Position numbers and translations under genes: made by a program | The notes under the pieces: generated by a model | What the model was told of the DNA's origin: nothing | Seen by the model: only the letters and a program-made list of their open reading frames with translations | Databases searched by the model: none | In this document: positions 1 to 9,973 of the stretch, in pieces | Position numbering within the stretch: the first letter of the stretch is position 1 | Layout of the letters: each line of letters begins with the position of its first letter | NCBI RefSeq assembly: GCF_013314535.1 | Contig: NZ_JABUAE010000023.1 | Span: 1 to 64,000 of the forward strand | Length of the DNA: 64,000 bases | Reading direction: 5' to 3' | From: Bacillus sp. Xin1 | GTDB lineage: Bacteria; Bacillota; Bacilli; Bacillales; Bacillaceae_G

Positions 1-12
1 TACCTTCAATAG

Positions 13-128
13 TTTGGTGATGATGGCAGAGAGGTCACACCCGTTCCCATACCGAACACGGAAGTTAAGCTCTCTAGCGCCAATGGTAGTTGGGACCTTG
101 TCCCTGTGAGAGTAGGACGTCGCCAAGC
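13..128 (+). rRNA. rrf: 5S ribosomal RNA
   Basis: This 116-base stretch matches the conserved Bacillus 5S rRNA pattern, including the central CCGAACACGGAAGTTAAGC segment at about 51-70 and complementary 5' and 3' ends that form helix I. It is the last gene of an rRNA operon whose 16S and 23S genes lie upstream of the window. The ends are set by homology of pattern and may be off by one or two bases. Confidence 0.97.
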
Positions 129-130
129 AA

Positions 131-165
131 AAAACTTAAGTCATTTTGACTTAGGTTTTTTTGTG
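131..165 (+). terminator. rRNA operon terminator
   Basis: An inverted repeat (AACTTAAGTCA / TGACTTAGGTT) just after the 5S gene is followed by a run of seven T. This is the expected intrinsic terminator of the rRNA operon. Confidence 0.9.
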
Positions 166-209
166 GTTTTATATTCAGGCATAAAGGCATCATTTAGTTC
201 AAAAACACT

Positions 210-548
210 TTAATCGGTAGGTTCTTCTATCTCAAAGTGAGAATGCCAGTTTTCAAAATAATCATTTTCCATTTTCTTTTTAAAAACAACTATTGGAAAA
301 CTGCGAAAAACTTCGCTTTGAACTACTTCTTGAATTAATTCTCTTGCAGATATTTCTCCATAATCCCTAATAAATACTTTTTTATCTAATGGGAACTTCC
401 ACACATCCAACTTGTCCATTTCCTCATTATTATATCCTGCGGCATCTCTTAACCAAAAAACAGCAATATCTTTACTATTGCTAATAACAACTTCATAACA
501 GTGATCATTACCTATTGCATAGGCTTTTAATTCTTTATCCTTTTTCAT
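210..548 (-). CDS. Hypothetical protein, 112 aa
   Basis: I do not recognise this protein. The ATG is preceded by an AGGGAG ribosome binding site with normal spacing, so the gene is likely real. The product is soluble, rich in charged and aromatic residues, with no signal peptide or membrane segment and an acidic tail. It stands alone between the rRNA operon, which it faces, and a decayed transposon region. Single small acidic proteins at such sites are often orphan immunity or accessory proteins, but nothing in the sequence proves this. Confidence 0.65.
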   Translation of the reverse strand: MKKDKELKAYAIGNDHCYEVVISNSKDIAVFWLRDAAGYNNEEMDKLDVWKFPLDKKVFIRDYGEISARELIQEVVQSEVFRSFPIVVFKKKMENDYFENWHSHFEIEEPTD

Positions 549-599
549 TGTTATTTGTTCTCCCTAAGCTTCTTATTTTTTATTTTAAACATATAGTGC

Positions 600-912
600 T
601 ATTCAATTTGTATGATAAAAAAAGAGCACTTTGTCCCAGATTTTTACGCTTACTACCAGAGCAGATAACAAGTCTAGGAACTGGATGCATGACAAAGTGT
701 TCTAGCCTCGATATAAGAAAAAGTAGCTGTACCTATTTTGTTTGCCTTTCGTCGGAAGATAGAATGGGTCGTCTTACATTACATACAGACACTACCGAAC
801 TCTTATCGTTGTATCCTCTTTGTTGAACGAGAGGAACTGTTTTTGGGAGGACAGTGACAGGAGAATCTCCCACCTCAAGCTCTTGTAGAGGTAGGTGGGA
901 GTAGTTCAATAT
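600..912 (+). mobile_element. Decayed right end of an IS605/TnpB-type element (possible reRNA/omega RNA remnant)
   Basis: No intact transposase frame exists here. The 3' part looks like the right end of an IS200/IS605-family element: a strong hairpin (CTCCCACCTC at 868-877 with GAGGTAGGTGGGAG near 888-901) followed at once by GTAGTTCAA, a form typical of the end of TnpB guide RNAs. The preceding 250 bases carry disrupted coding-like sequence; one frame ends in a TVTGESP-like string resembling TnpB C-termini. From family knowledge, the guide RNA would overlap the 3' end of tnpB and stop at about 909. The left end is not visible. This is inference from pattern, not a proven element. Confidence 0.4.
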
Positions 913-1064
913 CTTTAAGATCTCTACATACCATTGGGAATATTTTATCATTGTTTAATGTTCAATCTTCTGATACGATTGAACCGTTTAAACCACCTGA
1001 AAAGTCTAGTACTGTTAATTCATCAACTAGCTTTTCTCATAACAATTTTTTCCGTACACATTAA
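903..1064 (+). pseudogene. 3' fragment of an interrupted gene
   Basis: Immediately after the putative IS right end, one frame stays open for about 50 codons to a TAA at 1062-1064 and has protein-like composition: a hydrophobic helix-like start, then a Ser/Thr/Pro-rich tail with segments such as DTIEPFKPPEK. There is no start codon or ribosome binding site. The simplest reading is the tail of a gene cut by the upstream insertion. I cannot name the protein. Confidence 0.3.
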
Positions 1065-1300
1065 TATAAGCACAAAGCTCATAAATAAAAAATATATGTT
1101 GAATCTTGATAACTGTAAATGATTCATATGCTTTAGGAAATGCTTGATTCATTTATGTAATTCTTTTTAGCTCCATTGATATAGTACCCTAATGAAACCT
1201 TGTAGTTACAGGGAAATCCTGGTATATCTATATTTTGAATTATTATCTTAATTTCCTTTCTGATTTGTATATATTTTCACTTCCTCTTTTGAATATAACT
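1065..1300. other. Gap before the pur promoter region
   Basis: AT-rich sequence with no supported gene. A TTTTTAGCTCCAT string at about 1164-1176 is shared with a dispersed repeat found later in the window (55720 and 63295), but the surrounding bases agree only loosely. Nothing else can be supported here. Confidence 0.5.
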
Positions 1301-1301
1301 A

Positions 1302-1345
1302 AAACACGAACGTTATCAATAACTAATAAAAAAACATTCGATTAT
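1302..1345 (+). promoter_or_regulatory. PurR operator: two PurBoxes in inverted order
   Basis: AAACACGAACGTTA at 1302-1315 matches the Bacillus PurBox (core CGAAC). A second, inverted and weaker copy (ACATTCGATTAT) lies at 1334-1345, about 18 bases on. In B. subtilis the purine repressor PurR binds paired PurBoxes upstream of the pur operon and is released by PRPP. The location just before the -35 element fits that role. Confidence 0.75.
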
Positions 1346-1348
1346 TTG

Positions 1349-1378
1349 TTGACATTGTTCATGGAATATTGTTAATAT
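1349..1378 (+). promoter_or_regulatory. Sigma-A promoter of the pur operon
   Basis: TTGACA at 1349-1354 and TAATAT at 1373-1378 with an 18-base spacer. It sits between the PurBoxes and the riboswitch, so the transcript starts around 1385. Confidence 0.75.
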
Positions 1379-1403
1379 AGCCATAGAAACAATATTATAT
1401 CGC

Positions 1404-1474
1404 ACCTCATATAATCGCGGGGATATGGCCTGCAAGTCTCTACCTAACGACCGTTATTCGTTAGACTATGAGGG
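1404..1474 (+). promoter_or_regulatory. Purine (guanine-class) riboswitch aptamer
   Basis: The stretch has the conserved purine aptamer layout: a P1 strand with CATATAATCGC, a J1/2 region with GGATATGG, a loop with TCTACC, and the closing GACTATGAGG. The discriminating base before TATG is C (GACTATG), which in this family selects guanine or hypoxanthine; adenine switches have GATTATG. It lies in the leader of purE and would lower transcription when guanine is abundant. Confidence 0.93.
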
Positions 1475-1514
1475 AAAGTCACTCGGTATTTTTCTATTCA
1501 CAAAGGATACGTAT

Positions 1515-1577
1515 GCCTGAGTAGAGCGCTTTCTCTCATAGTAAAAGAGAAAATGTTCTATTTCAGGCTTTTTTTAT
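1515..1577 (+). terminator. Riboswitch-controlled terminator of the pur leader
   Basis: A long hairpin (GCCTGA...TAGA...TTTCTCT with AGAGAAA...TCTA...TCAGGC) is followed by seven T at 1569-1575, just before purE. Its 5' side would compete with the aptamer P1 3' strand, the usual expression platform for an off switch. Confidence 0.88.
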
Positions 1578-1598
1578 TTGAATCGGGGGGATTCTAAT

Positions 1599-2084
1599 AT
1601 GAAATCACTAGTTGGAGTCATAATGGGAAGCACGTCAGACTGGGAAACAATGAAATATGCTTGTGACATTTTAGATGAATTAAATATTCCGTATGAGAAG
1701 AAAGTTGTATCCGCTCATCGGACTCCAGATTATATGTTTGAATATGCAGAAACAGCTCGTGAACGTGGATTAAAAGTTATTATTGCTGGAGCTGGAGGAG
1801 CTGCTCATTTACCAGGAATGGTTGCAGCGAAGACCAATATTCCTGTAATCGGTGTTCCTGTTCAATCAAAAGCGTTAAATGGTTTGGATTCGTTACTGTC
1901 TATCGTTCAAATGCCAGGAGGAGTTCCAGTTGCAACTGTTGCGATTGGTAAGGCTGGTTCAACAAACGCAGGACTACTTGCAGCACAAATACTTGGCTCA
2001 TTTCATGATGATATACATGATGCACTAGAACTGAGACGAGAAGCAATTGAGAAAAATGTGCGTGAAGGTAGTGAACTAATATGA
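1599..2084 (+). CDS. purE: N5-carboxyaminoimidazole ribonucleotide mutase
   Basis: PurE, 161 aa, moves the carboxylate of N5-CAIR to carbon 4 to give CAIR in IMP synthesis. The class I signature GSTSDW is at residues 10-15 and the SAHRTP active-site segment with catalytic His is near residue 40. The ATG at 1599 is preferred because GGGGGG lies 8 bases upstream; an in-frame TTG at 1578 has no such site. Length fits the family. First gene of the pur operon; its stop overlaps the purK start by 4 bases (ATGA), so the pair is translationally coupled, matching consecutive use of N5-CAIR. Confidence 0.98.
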   Translation: MKSLVGVIMGSTSDWETMKYACDILDELNIPYEKKVVSAHRTPDYMFEYAETARERGLKVIIAGAGGAAHLPGMVAAKTNIPVIGVPVQSKALNGLDSLLSIVQMPGGVPVATVAIGKAGSTNAGLLAAQILGSFHDDIHDALELRREAIEKNVREGSELI

Positions 2085-3232
2085 CAAGAATCATTTTACC
2101 AGGAAAAACAATTGGAATTATTGGCGGTGGCCAGCTTGGAAGAATGATGGCGCTAGCAGCGAAGGAAATGGGTTATAAAATTGCTGTACTAGATCCGACA
2201 AAACATTCACCATGTGCACAAGTTGCTGATATTGAAATTGTTGCATCTTATGATGATTTGAAAGCGATTCAGCATTTAGCAGAAATAAGCGATGTTGTCA
2301 CATATGAATTCGAAAATATTGATTATAGATGTTTACAATGGCTTGAAAAACATGCGTATTTACCACAAGGCAGTCAGCTACTATACAAAACACAAAATCG
2401 CTTTACAGAAAAGAATGCAATTGTAAAAGCGGGTTTACCGGTAGCGCCATATCGACTTGTCCAAAAGCAAGATGATCTTCTTGAAGCGATTCAAGAACTG
2501 TCCTTCCCTTGTGTGTTAAAAACAACAACAGGAGGATATGACGGTAAAGGACAAGTGGTTTTAAGAAGTGAATCAGATGTTGAGAGAGCAAGTGAACTTG
2601 CTAGTCAAACTGAATGTATTTTAGAAAAATGGGTGCCATTTGAAAAAGAAATATCAGTGATTGTAACTCGTAGCGTAAGTGGTGAAACGAAGGTATTTCC
2701 AGTAGCTGAAAATATTCACGTGAATAACATCTTACATGAATCTATTGTACCAGCTCGCATCACAGAAGCACTTTCACAAAAGGGAATTGAATACGCACAG
2801 GTACTTGCGGATGAACTTCAGCTTGTGGGAACACTAGCGGTAGAGATGTTCGCTACTGCAGATGGTGAGATTTATATTAATGAATTAGCACCAAGACCTC
2901 ACAATTCAGGACATTATACAATCGATGCATGTGAAACAAGTCAATTTGGGCAACATATTCGAGCAATCTGTAATTTACCTCTAGGAGAAACAAATTTGTT
3001 AAAACCAGTTGTCATGGTAAACATTTTAGGCGAACATATAGAAGGGGTCCTAAGCCAAGTGAATAGATTTACCGGGTGCTATTTACATTTGTATGGAAAA
3101 GAAGAAGCAAAAGCGCAGCGTAAAATGGGGCATGTAAATATTTTAAATGAAAATATTGAAGTTGCTTTAGAAAAAGCGCATAGTTTGCATATTTGGGACC
3201 ATCAAGAACAACTTTTGGAGGGAAAAAGATGA
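2081..3232 (+). CDS. purK: N5-carboxyaminoimidazole ribonucleotide synthase
   Basis: PurK, 383 aa, uses ATP and bicarbonate to carboxylate AIR to N5-CAIR, the substrate of PurE. An N-terminal GGGQLGRM nucleotide-type loop (residues about 15-22) is followed by a central ATP-grasp domain with the [10 protein letters not shown] lysine/glycine loop and the late [12 protein letters not shown] segment typical of PurK. Start and stop overlap neighbours by 4 bases each (ATGA with purE upstream and purB downstream), so it is part of the tight pur operon. Confidence 0.98.
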   Translation: MTRIILPGKTIGIIGGGQLGRMMALAAKEMGYKIAVLDPTKHSPCAQVADIEIVASYDDLKAIQHLAEISDVVTYEFENIDYRCLQWLEKHAYLPQGSQLLYKTQNRFTEKNAIVKAGLPVAPYRLVQKQDDLLEAIQELSFPCVLKTTTGGYDGKGQVVLRSESDVERASELASQTECILEKWVPFEKEISVIVTRSVSGETKVFPVAENIHVNNILHESIVPARITEALSQKGIEYAQVLADELQLVGTLAVEMFATADGEIYINELAPRPHNSGHYTIDACETSQFGQHIRAICNLPLGETNLLKPVVMVNILGEHIEGVLSQVNRFTGCYLHLYGKEEAKAQRKMGHVNILNENIEVALEKAHSLHIWDHQEQLLEGKR

Positions 3233-4530
3233 TTAGTCGTTATACACGCCCTGAGATGGGTGCGATTTGGACGGAAGAGAACAAATTTAAAGCATGGTTA
3301 GAAGTTGAGATTTTAGCTTGTGAAGCATGGGCTGAACTTGGCGATATTCCAAAAGAAGATGTGAAAAAACTTCGCGAGAATGCAGCATTTGATATTGATC
3401 GTATTTATGAGATTGAAAAAGAAACACGTCATGATGTAGTTGCTTTCACTCGTGCAGTATCAGAAACACCAGCATTAGGCGAAGAGCGTAAATGGGTACA
3501 CTACGGCTTAACATCAACAGACGTGGTTGATACAGCGTTATCTTACATCTTAAAACAAGCAAATGAAATTTTATTAAAAGACTTAGAAAACTTCATTGAG
3601 ATTTTAGCGAACAAAGCAAAAGAGCATAAATACACAGTTATGATGGGAAGAACACACGGTGTGCATGCGGAACCAACAACATTTGGTTTAAAACTTGGTC
3701 TTTGGTATGAAGAAATGAAACGTAACTTAGAGCGTTTCAAGCAAGCAGCTAACACAGTTCGCGTGGGTAAATTATCTGGTGCAGTTGGTACATACGCGAA
3801 CATTGATCCATTCGTAGAGAAGTATGTTTGTGAAAACTTAGGTTTGGAAGCAGCACCAATTTCAACACAAACATTGCAACGTGATCGTCATGCGCATTAC
3901 ATGTCAACACTTGCACTAATTGCAACATCTATTGAAAAGATTGCGGTTGAAATTCGTGGCCTGCAAAAGAGTGAAACACGTGAAGTAGAAGAGGCTTTCG
4001 CCAAAGGACAAAAAGGATCGTCTGCAATGCCGCATAAACGTAATCCAATCGGATCTGAAAATATGACTGGTATGGCTCGCTTAATTCGTGGTTACATGTT
4101 AACTGCTTATGAAAATGTTCCATTATGGCACGAGCGTGATATTTCTCACTCTTCTGCAGAACGCGTGATTTTACCAGATGCAACTATCGCATTAAACTAC
4201 ATGTTAAATCGCTTTGGTAATATCGTGAAAAACTTAACGGTATTCCCAGAGAATATGAAGCGCAACATGCAAAGAACATACGGTTTAATTTACTCTCAAC
4301 GCGTAATGCTTACGCTAATTGACAAAGGTATGGTACGTGAAGAAGCTTATGATATCGTACAGCCTAAAGCGATGGAAGCTTGGGAGACACAAGTGCAATT
4401 TAAAGAGCTTGTAGAAGCAGATGAGCGTATTACAAGCAAATTAACACAAGAAGAAATCAACGAATGCTTCAACTATGAGCATCATATGCAACATGTTGAT
4501 ACAATTTTTGAACGTCTTGGACTGAACTAA
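3229..4530 (+). CDS. purB: Adenylosuccinate lyase
   Basis: PurB, 433 aa, performs two fumarate-releasing steps: SAICAR to AICAR, and adenylosuccinate to AMP. The fumarase/aspartase superfamily signature [10 protein letters not shown] sits near residues 262-272 with the flexible catalytic Ser loop. The ATG at 3229 is preceded by GGAGGGAAAAAG and overlaps the purK stop; a longer in-frame start at 3193 would lie inside purK and lacks support. Typical length for Bacillus PurB. A hairpin follows it before purC. Confidence 0.98.
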   Translation: MISRYTRPEMGAIWTEENKFKAWLEVEILACEAWAELGDIPKEDVKKLRENAAFDIDRIYEIEKETRHDVVAFTRAVSETPALGEERKWVHYGLTSTDVVDTALSYILKQANEILLKDLENFIEILANKAKEHKYTVMMGRTHGVHAEPTTFGLKLGLWYEEMKRNLERFKQAANTVRVGKLSGAVGTYANIDPFVEKYVCENLGLEAAPISTQTLQRDRHAHYMSTLALIATSIEKIAVEIRGLQKSETREVEEAFAKGQKGSSAMPHKRNPIGSENMTGMARLIRGYMLTAYENVPLWHERDISHSSAERVILPDATIALNYMLNRFGNIVKNLTVFPENMKRNMQRTYGLIYSQRVMLTLIDKGMVREEAYDIVQPKAMEAWETQVQFKELVEADERITSKLTQEEINECFNYEHHMQHVDTIFERLGLN

Positions 4531-4545
4531 TCTGAAAATTTTATA

Positions 4546-4573
4546 TGGCACGGAATAGAGTCATTCTGTGCCA
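4546..4573 (+). other. Intra-operon hairpin between purB and purC
   Basis: TGGCACGGAAT pairs with ATTCTGTGCCA around a 6-base loop, in the only sizeable gap between purB and purC. It lacks a strong T run (TTCTTTAT follows), so it may be a weak attenuator or an RNA stability or processing element rather than a full terminator. Confidence 0.5.
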
Positions 4574-4624
4574 TTCTTTATAAAAATACTATTCACATTT
4601 TTCAAACTACAGGGGGCTTGCGAA

Positions 4625-5344
4625 ATGCAAAAGCTAGAATTGCTGTATGAGGGTAAGGCAAAAAGGATTTATCGTACAGAAGCAGCAGATATGGTTTGGG
4701 TAGAGTACAAAGATAGTGCTACTGCTTTCAATGCGGAGAAAAAAGCGACAATTACAGGAAAAGGTCGTCTGAACAATGAGATTACAACTCTTTTATTCAG
4801 AAAGTTACAAGAAGTAGGAATTAAAACACACTTTGTTGAGAAGCTGTCAGACATAGAACAACTTGTGAAAAAGGTAAGTATTATTCCATTAGAAGTTGTC
4901 ACAAGAAACGTAATTGCGGGAAGTCTTTCAAAACGATTAGGAATGAAAGAAGGAACTGCACTTGCAGCACCAATCGTAGAGTTTTACTACAAAGATGATG
5001 ATTTAGGAGACCCACTTGTAACAGAAGACCATATTCGTGTGTTAAACGTTGCAACGCCAGAACAAGTAAGTACATTAAGAGAAAAAGCTCTACAAATCAA
5101 TCAAGTATTGATTGAGCACTTCGCAAGCTGTCGTGTAAGATTAGTAGATTTTAAATTAGAGTTTGGATTAACAGAAGAAGGCGAAATCATATTAGCAGAT
5201 GAGATTTCACCAGATACTTGTCGTTTATGGGATGAAGAGAGTAATGAGAAATTGGATAAAGATGTATTCCGCCGTGATCTTGGTAATTTAACAGAGGCAT
5301 ATGAAGAAATTTTAAAACGTTTAGGGGGAGCTTCACATGTATAA
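4625..5344 (+). CDS. purC: Phosphoribosylaminoimidazole-succinocarboxamide synthase (SAICAR synthetase)
   Basis: PurC, 239 aa, joins aspartate to CAIR with ATP to make SAICAR. The N-terminal LLYEGKAKRIY glycine loop (about residues 5-15), the VVTRNVIAGSLSKR segment and the ADEISPDTCRLW signature near residue 200 identify it. The ATG at 4625 follows AGGGGG; the longer frame from 4568 would include a hydrophobic, non-family extension. It overlaps purS by 8 bases. Confidence 0.98.
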   Translation: MQKLELLYEGKAKRIYRTEAADMVWVEYKDSATAFNAEKKATITGKGRLNNEITTLLFRKLQEVGIKTHFVEKLSDIEQLVKKVSIIPLEVVTRNVIAGSLSKRLGMKEGTALAAPIVEFYYKDDDLGDPLVTEDHIRVLNVATPEQVSTLREKALQINQVLIEHFASCRVRLVDFKLEFGLTEEGEIILADEISPDTCRLWDEESNEKLDKDVFRRDLGNLTEAYEEILKRLGGASHV

Positions 5345-5591
5345 AGTTAAGGTATATGTAACATTAAGAGAGAGCGTATTAGATCCACAAGGAACAGCAG
5401 TGAAAGGTGCTCTTCACAGTCTTTCTTTCACAGAAGTACAAGATGTTCGTATCGGTAAATATATGGAATTAACAATTGACAAATCAGTAACTGACCTGGA
5501 TAGCAAGGTAAAAGAAATGTGTGAAAAACTATTAGCAAACGTAGTAATGGAAGACTTCCGTTATGAAGTTGAGGAGGTTGTCGCACAGTGA
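5337..5591 (+). CDS. purS: Phosphoribosylformylglycinamidine synthase subunit PurS
   Basis: PurS, 84 aa, is the small structural subunit that links PurL and PurQ in the FGAM synthase complex of Gram-positive bacteria. The sequence shows the typical [14 protein letters not shown] start and the VRIGKYMEL core. The start lies inside the end of purC, with GGGGG upstream, and its stop overlaps the purQ start by 4 bases, which favours equal production of the complex subunits. Confidence 0.97.
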   Translation: MYKVKVYVTLRESVLDPQGTAVKGALHSLSFTEVQDVRIGKYMELTIDKSVTDLDSKVKEMCEKLLANVVMEDFRYEVEEVVAQ

Positions 5592-6271
5592 AATTTGCCG
5601 TAATCGTTTTTCCAGGTTCAAACTGTGATGTTGATATGTTTCATGCAATTAAAGATGAGCTTGGCGAAGAAGTAGACTACGTTTGGCATGATGCAGAGAA
5701 TTTAGATGAGTATGATGCGATTCTTTTACCAGGAGGATTCTCTTACGGTGATTACCTTCGCTGCGGTGCCATTTCTCGCTTCGCAAATGCAATGAAGGCA
5801 GTACAAAAAGCTGCTGAGCAAGGAAAGCCAATTCTAGGTGTATGTAATGGATTCCAGATTTTAGTTGAATCAGGATTGTTACCAGGTGCATTAATGCGAA
5901 ATAAAAACTTAAAGTTTATGTGCCGTACTGTTCAGTTACGTGTTGAAAATAACGAAACGATGTTTACATCGCAATATGAAAAAGGTGCAGTAATTAACAT
6001 TCCAATCGCACATGGTGAGGGAAATTACTATTGTGATGAAGCAACGCTTAAAGAACTAGAAGAAAAGAACCAAATTGCATTCCGTTACGTAGAAAATCCA
6101 AACGGAAGCGTTTCAGATATTGCAGGTATTGTAAATGAAAAAGGTAATGTACTTGGCATGATGCCACATCCAGAGCGTGCTGTTGATGAACTTCTTGGCG
6201 GCGCTGAAGGTTTAAAAGTCTTTCAATCTATTTTGAAACATTGGAGGGAAACATATGTCGTTAATGCTTGA
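5588..6271 (+). CDS. purQ: Phosphoribosylformylglycinamidine synthase, glutaminase subunit PurQ
   Basis: PurQ, 227 aa, releases ammonia from glutamine and passes it to PurL. It is a class I (triad) glutamine amidotransferase: nucleophile Cys in GVCNGFQ near residue 85 and the His/Glu pair in PHPERA near residue 192. The start is GTG at 5588, coupled to the purS stop; the N-terminal [12 protein letters not shown] is as expected for the family. Its end overlaps purL by 17 bases. Confidence 0.97.
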   Translation: MKFAVIVFPGSNCDVDMFHAIKDELGEEVDYVWHDAENLDEYDAILLPGGFSYGDYLRCGAISRFANAMKAVQKAAEQGKPILGVCNGFQILVESGLLPGALMRNKNLKFMCRTVQLRVENNETMFTSQYEKGAVINIPIAHGEGNYYCDEATLKELEEKNQIAFRYVENPNGSVSDIAGIVNEKGNVLGMMPHPERAVDELLGGAEGLKVFQSILKHWRETYVVNA

Positions 6272-8474
6272 ACCAAATCCAACACAAATTAAAGAAGAAC
6301 GTATATATGCGGAAATGGGGCTAACAGACGAAGAGTTTGCCATGGTTGAAAAGATTTTAGGACGTTTGCCGAACTACACAGAAACAGGACTATTCTCTGT
6401 TATGTGGTCAGAGCATTGTAGTTATAAAAACTCAAAACCGGTTCTTCGTAAGTTCCCAACAACAGGAGATCGCGTATTGCAAGGACCTGGCGAAGGTGCA
6501 GGGATTGTAGATATCGGTGATAATCAAGCGGTTGTATTTAAAATGGAAAGTCATAACCACCCTTCGGCAATTGAGCCATATCAAGGTGCGGCAACGGGTG
6601 TTGGTGGTATTATTCGCGACGTATTCTCGATGGGAGCGCGTCCAGTAGCATTATTAAACTCACTTCGCTTCGGTGAACTACAATCACCACGCGTAAAATA
6701 TCTATTTGAAGAAGTAGTTGCAGGGATTGCAGGATACGGTAACTGTATTGGGATTCCAACTGTGGGCGGAGAAGTACAATTTGATCCATGTTATGAAGGA
6801 AACCCACTTGTAAACGCAATGTGCGTTGGCTTAATTAATCATGAAGATATTAAAAAAGGGCAAGCACACGGTGCTGGTAACACGGTTATGTACGTAGGTG
6901 CTTCAACAGGACGCGATGGTATTCACGGTGCAACTTTCGCATCAGAAGAATTATCTGAGAGTTCAGAAGCGAAACGACCAGCAGTACAAGTAGGCGATCC
7001 ATTTATGGAGAAACTTCTTATCGAAGCATGTCTAGAGCTAATCCAATCTGATGCTCTTGTTGGAATTCAAGATATGGGAGCGGCAGGTTTAACATCATCT
7101 TCTGCGGAAATGGCAAGTAAAGCAGGAATGGGTATTGAAATGTATTTAGATGATGTACCACAACGTGAAACAGGTATGACACCATATGAAATGATGTTAT
7201 CTGAATCACAGGAACGTATGTTGATTGTGGTGAAAAAAGGCAGAGAGCAAGAAATTGTAGACTTATTTGAGAAGTACGGTTTAGCGGCTGTTACGATGGG
7301 GAAAGTAACGGAAGATAAAATGCTTCGCTTATTCCATAAAGGTGAAATGGTAGCAGAAGTACCTGCGGATGCATTAGCAGAAGAAGCACCGGTTTATCAT
7401 AAACCTTCAAAAGAGGCAGCATATTTTAAAGAGTTCCAAGAAATGAAAATGGAAACACCAAAAGTAGATAACTATAAAGAGACATTACTAGCTTTATTAC
7501 AACAACCAACGATTGCAAGTAAAGAGTGGGTATATGATCAGTACGATTATCAAGTACGCACAAGCACAGTTGTTACACCAGGGTCAGATGCGGCAGTTGT
7601 ACGTGTACGTGGCACAGAGAAAGCATTAGCAATGACAACAGACTGTAACTCTCGCTACATTTACTTAGATCCTGAAATGGGCGGTAAAATTGCAGTAGCA
7701 GAAGCTGCACGTAATATCGTATGTTCAGGCGGAGAGCCACTTGCAATTACAGATTGCTTGAACTTTGGTAATCCAGAGAAACCAGAAATTTTCTGGCAAA
7801 TTGAGAAATCAGTAGATGGTATGAGTGAAGCTTGTCGTACATTACAAACTCCAGTTATCGGCGGAAACGTATCAATGTACAACGAACGTAGCGGTGAAGC
7901 TGTTTATCCAACACCGACTGTTGGTATGGTAGGTCTTGTTCATGACTTAAAACATGTAACAACACAAGAGTTTAAGGAAGCTGGAGATCTAGTTTATGTA
8001 ATTGGTGAAACGAAAGCTGAGTTTGGTGGAAGTGAATTACAGAAGATGGTATACGGTAAAATCTTTGGTCAATCACCAAGCATCGACCTAGAAGTAGAAT
8101 TAAAGCGCCAAAAACAATTACTAGAAGCAATTCAAGCTGGACTTGTTCAATCTGCACATGACGTTGCAGAAGGCGGATTGGCAGTTGCAATTTCTGAAAG
8201 TGCAATCGGTGCGAAAGGCTTAGGTGCTACTGTGAAATTAGCTGGGGAAGCAACAGCAGCATTATTCGCAGAATCACAATCACGCTTTGTCGTAACAGTA
8301 AAACGTGAACAACAAGAAGCATTCGAAAAAGCAGTAGAAGCAATTCAAGTTGGGGAAGTTACAAGTACAAATGAAGTAACAATTCATAATGAAGAAAACG
8401 AAGTATTACTTGTAGCAAATGTTGATGAAATGAGAAAGGCTTGGAAAGGGGCAATCCCATGCTTGCTGAAATAA
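6255..8474 (+). CDS. purL: Phosphoribosylformylglycinamidine synthase, synthetase subunit PurL
   Basis: PurL, 739 aa, converts FGAR, ATP and ammonia to FGAM with PurQ and PurS. It is the small form of PurL, without a fused glutaminase domain, consistent with separate purS and purQ genes. Seen motifs include the [11 protein letters not shown] segment near residue 50, the [18 protein letters not shown] substrate/ATP loop near residue 97 and the second half-repeat with GGNVSMYNE. The ATG follows TGGAGGG. It overlaps the purF start by 16 bases. Confidence 0.98.
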   Translation: MSLMLEPNPTQIKEERIYAEMGLTDEEFAMVEKILGRLPNYTETGLFSVMWSEHCSYKNSKPVLRKFPTTGDRVLQGPGEGAGIVDIGDNQAVVFKMESHNHPSAIEPYQGAATGVGGIIRDVFSMGARPVALLNSLRFGELQSPRVKYLFEEVVAGIAGYGNCIGIPTVGGEVQFDPCYEGNPLVNAMCVGLINHEDIKKGQAHGAGNTVMYVGASTGRDGIHGATFASEELSESSEAKRPAVQVGDPFMEKLLIEACLELIQSDALVGIQDMGAAGLTSSSAEMASKAGMGIEMYLDDVPQRETGMTPYEMMLSESQERMLIVVKKGREQEIVDLFEKYGLAAVTMGKVTEDKMLRLFHKGEMVAEVPADALAEEAPVYHKPSKEAAYFKEFQEMKMETPKVDNYKETLLALLQQPTIASKEWVYDQYDYQVRTSTVVTPGSDAAVVRVRGTEKALAMTTDCNSRYIYLDPEMGGKIAVAEAARNIVCSGGEPLAITDCLNFGNPEKPEIFWQIEKSVDGMSEACRTLQTPVIGGNVSMYNERSGEAVYPTPTVGMVGLVHDLKHVTTQEFKEAGDLVYVIGETKAEFGGSELQKMVYGKIFGQSPSIDLEVELKRQKQLLEAIQAGLVQSAHDVAEGGLAVAISESAIGAKGLGATVKLAGEATAALFAESQSRFVVTVKREQQEAFEKAVEAIQVGEVTSTNEVTIHNEENEVLLVANVDEMRKAWKGAIPCLLK

Positions 8475-9874
8475 AGGGGTTAAATGAAGAATGTGGCGTT
8501 TTCGGAATTTGGGGGCATGAAAATGCAGCACAGGTTACGTACTACGGCTTGCACAGTTTACAGCACCGTGGGCAAGAAGGCGCAGGCATTGTTGTAAATA
8601 ATGGGGAGAAAATTGTTGGTCATAAGGGGTTAGGTTTAGTATCAGAAGTGTTTTCAAGAGGTGAGCTAGAAGGCTTAAATGGAAGATCAGCAATTGGACA
8701 TGTACGCTATGCAACAGCAGGCGGAAGTGAAGTAGCGAACGTTCAACCACTACTATTCCGTTTCTCTGATCATAGTATGGCATTAGCTCACAACGGAAAT
8801 TTAATTAATGCAAAAATGCTTCGTCGCGAATTAGAGGCAGAAGGAAGTATTTTTCAAACGAGTTCAGATACAGAGGTACTACTTCATTTAATTAAGCGTA
8901 ATACAAAAGGTTCACTCATTGAGAGCGTAAAAGATGCGTTGAACAAAGTAAAAGGCGCATTTGCGTATCTTTTACTAACAGGTAATGAAATGATCGTTGC
9001 GTTAGATCCGAACGGTTTCCGTCCACTTTCAATCGGAAAAATGGGAGATGCGTACGTTGTAGCATCTGAAACATGTGCTTTTGATGTAGTTGGTGCGACA
9101 TACATTCGTGATGTTGAACCTGGGGAACTACTTATCATTAATGATGAGGGCATTCAAGTAGATCGTTTTACAAATGATGTGGAACACGCAATTTGTAGTA
9201 TGGAATACATTTACTTTGCACGTCCAGATTCCAATATTGCTGGTATCAATGTTCATGCAGCGCGTAAAAACATGGGGAAAGCTTTAGCAAAGGAAGCTCC
9301 TATTGAAGCAGATGTTGTAACAGGTGTACCAGATTCTAGTATTTCGGCAGCGATCGGTTATGCAGAAGCAACTGGCATTCCATATGAATTAGGATTAATT
9401 AAAAATCGTTACGTTGGTCGTACCTTTATCCAACCTTCTCAAGAATTGCGTGAGCAAGGGGTAAAAATGAAGCTTTCAGCGGTACGAGGAGTAGTTGAAG
9501 GGAAACGCGTTGTAATGATCGATGATTCGATTGTACGAGGAACAACAAGTAAACGTATTGTTCGAATGCTTCGCGAGGCAGGGGCGACAGAAGTGCATGT
9601 GAGAATTGCTTCTCCACCACTTAAATATCCTTGTTTCTATGGCATTGATATTCAAACAAGAAAAGAATTAATCGCAGCAAACCACTCTATAGAAGAAATA
9701 CGTCAAATCATTGGCGCAGATTCTTTAACATTTTTAAGTGAAGATGGTTTAGTAGATGCAATTGGACGCCCATATGAAGGGAAATATGGCGGCTTATGTA
9801 TGGCGTACTTTAATGGGGATTATCCAACAGCTCTTTATGATTACGAGCAAGAGCTTTTAGAAAGTATGAAATAA
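8459..9874 (+). CDS. purF: Amidophosphoribosyltransferase
   Basis: PurF, 471 aa, makes phosphoribosylamine from PRPP and glutamine, the first committed step. Translation from ATG 8459 gives [16 protein letters not shown], placing the Ntn-hydrolase nucleophile Cys at residue 12; by family knowledge an 11-residue propeptide is removed and an Fe-S cluster is bound (several Cys in the C-terminal half). The PRPP loop [14 protein letters not shown] is near residue 345. The longer start at 8441 would add residues the family lacks. Overlaps purL. Confidence 0.98.
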   Translation: MLAEIKGLNEECGVFGIWGHENAAQVTYYGLHSLQHRGQEGAGIVVNNGEKIVGHKGLGLVSEVFSRGELEGLNGRSAIGHVRYATAGGSEVANVQPLLFRFSDHSMALAHNGNLINAKMLRRELEAEGSIFQTSSDTEVLLHLIKRNTKGSLIESVKDALNKVKGAFAYLLLTGNEMIVALDPNGFRPLSIGKMGDAYVVASETCAFDVVGATYIRDVEPGELLIINDEGIQVDRFTNDVEHAICSMEYIYFARPDSNIAGINVHAARKNMGKALAKEAPIEADVVTGVPDSSISAAIGYAEATGIPYELGLIKNRYVGRTFIQPSQELREQGVKMKLSAVRGVVEGKRVVMIDDSIVRGTTSKRIVRMLREAGATEVHVRIASPPLKYPCFYGIDIQTRKELIAANHSIEEIRQIIGADSLTFLSEDGLVDAIGRPYEGKYGGLCMAYFNGDYPTALYDYEQELLESMK

Positions 9875-9884
9875 AAAAAGTGAG

Positions 9885-9914
9885 GAGCTTCTACTTTATT
9901 TGAAGTAGAAGCTA
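9885..9914 (+). other. Intra-operon hairpin between purF and purM
   Basis: AGCTTCTACTT pairs perfectly with AAGTAGAAGCT around a 6-base loop, followed by AGCTCTTTTCT. It could be a partial terminator or an RNA processing site in the 99-base gap before purM. Confidence 0.5.
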
Positions 9915-9973
9915 GCTCTTTTCTAAAGCGCCCGCTTTGGTGGGAGAAATTAAAAGACGAGGTGTAAAAAACG

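Noticed and set aside
515-826. 103-aa plus-strand frame over the IS-like remnant
   Set aside because: No ribosome binding site, odd composition, and it overlaps the start region of the real minus-strand gene; better explained as decayed transposon sequence.
934-1122. 62-aa Leu/Ile-rich frame
   Set aside because: No ribosome binding site. Another frame over 903-1064 has a more protein-like composition, so this one is probably chance.
1164-1240. Possible fourth copy of the second repeat family
   Set aside because: Only the TTTTTAGCTCCAT string agrees; the following bases cannot be aligned with confidence.
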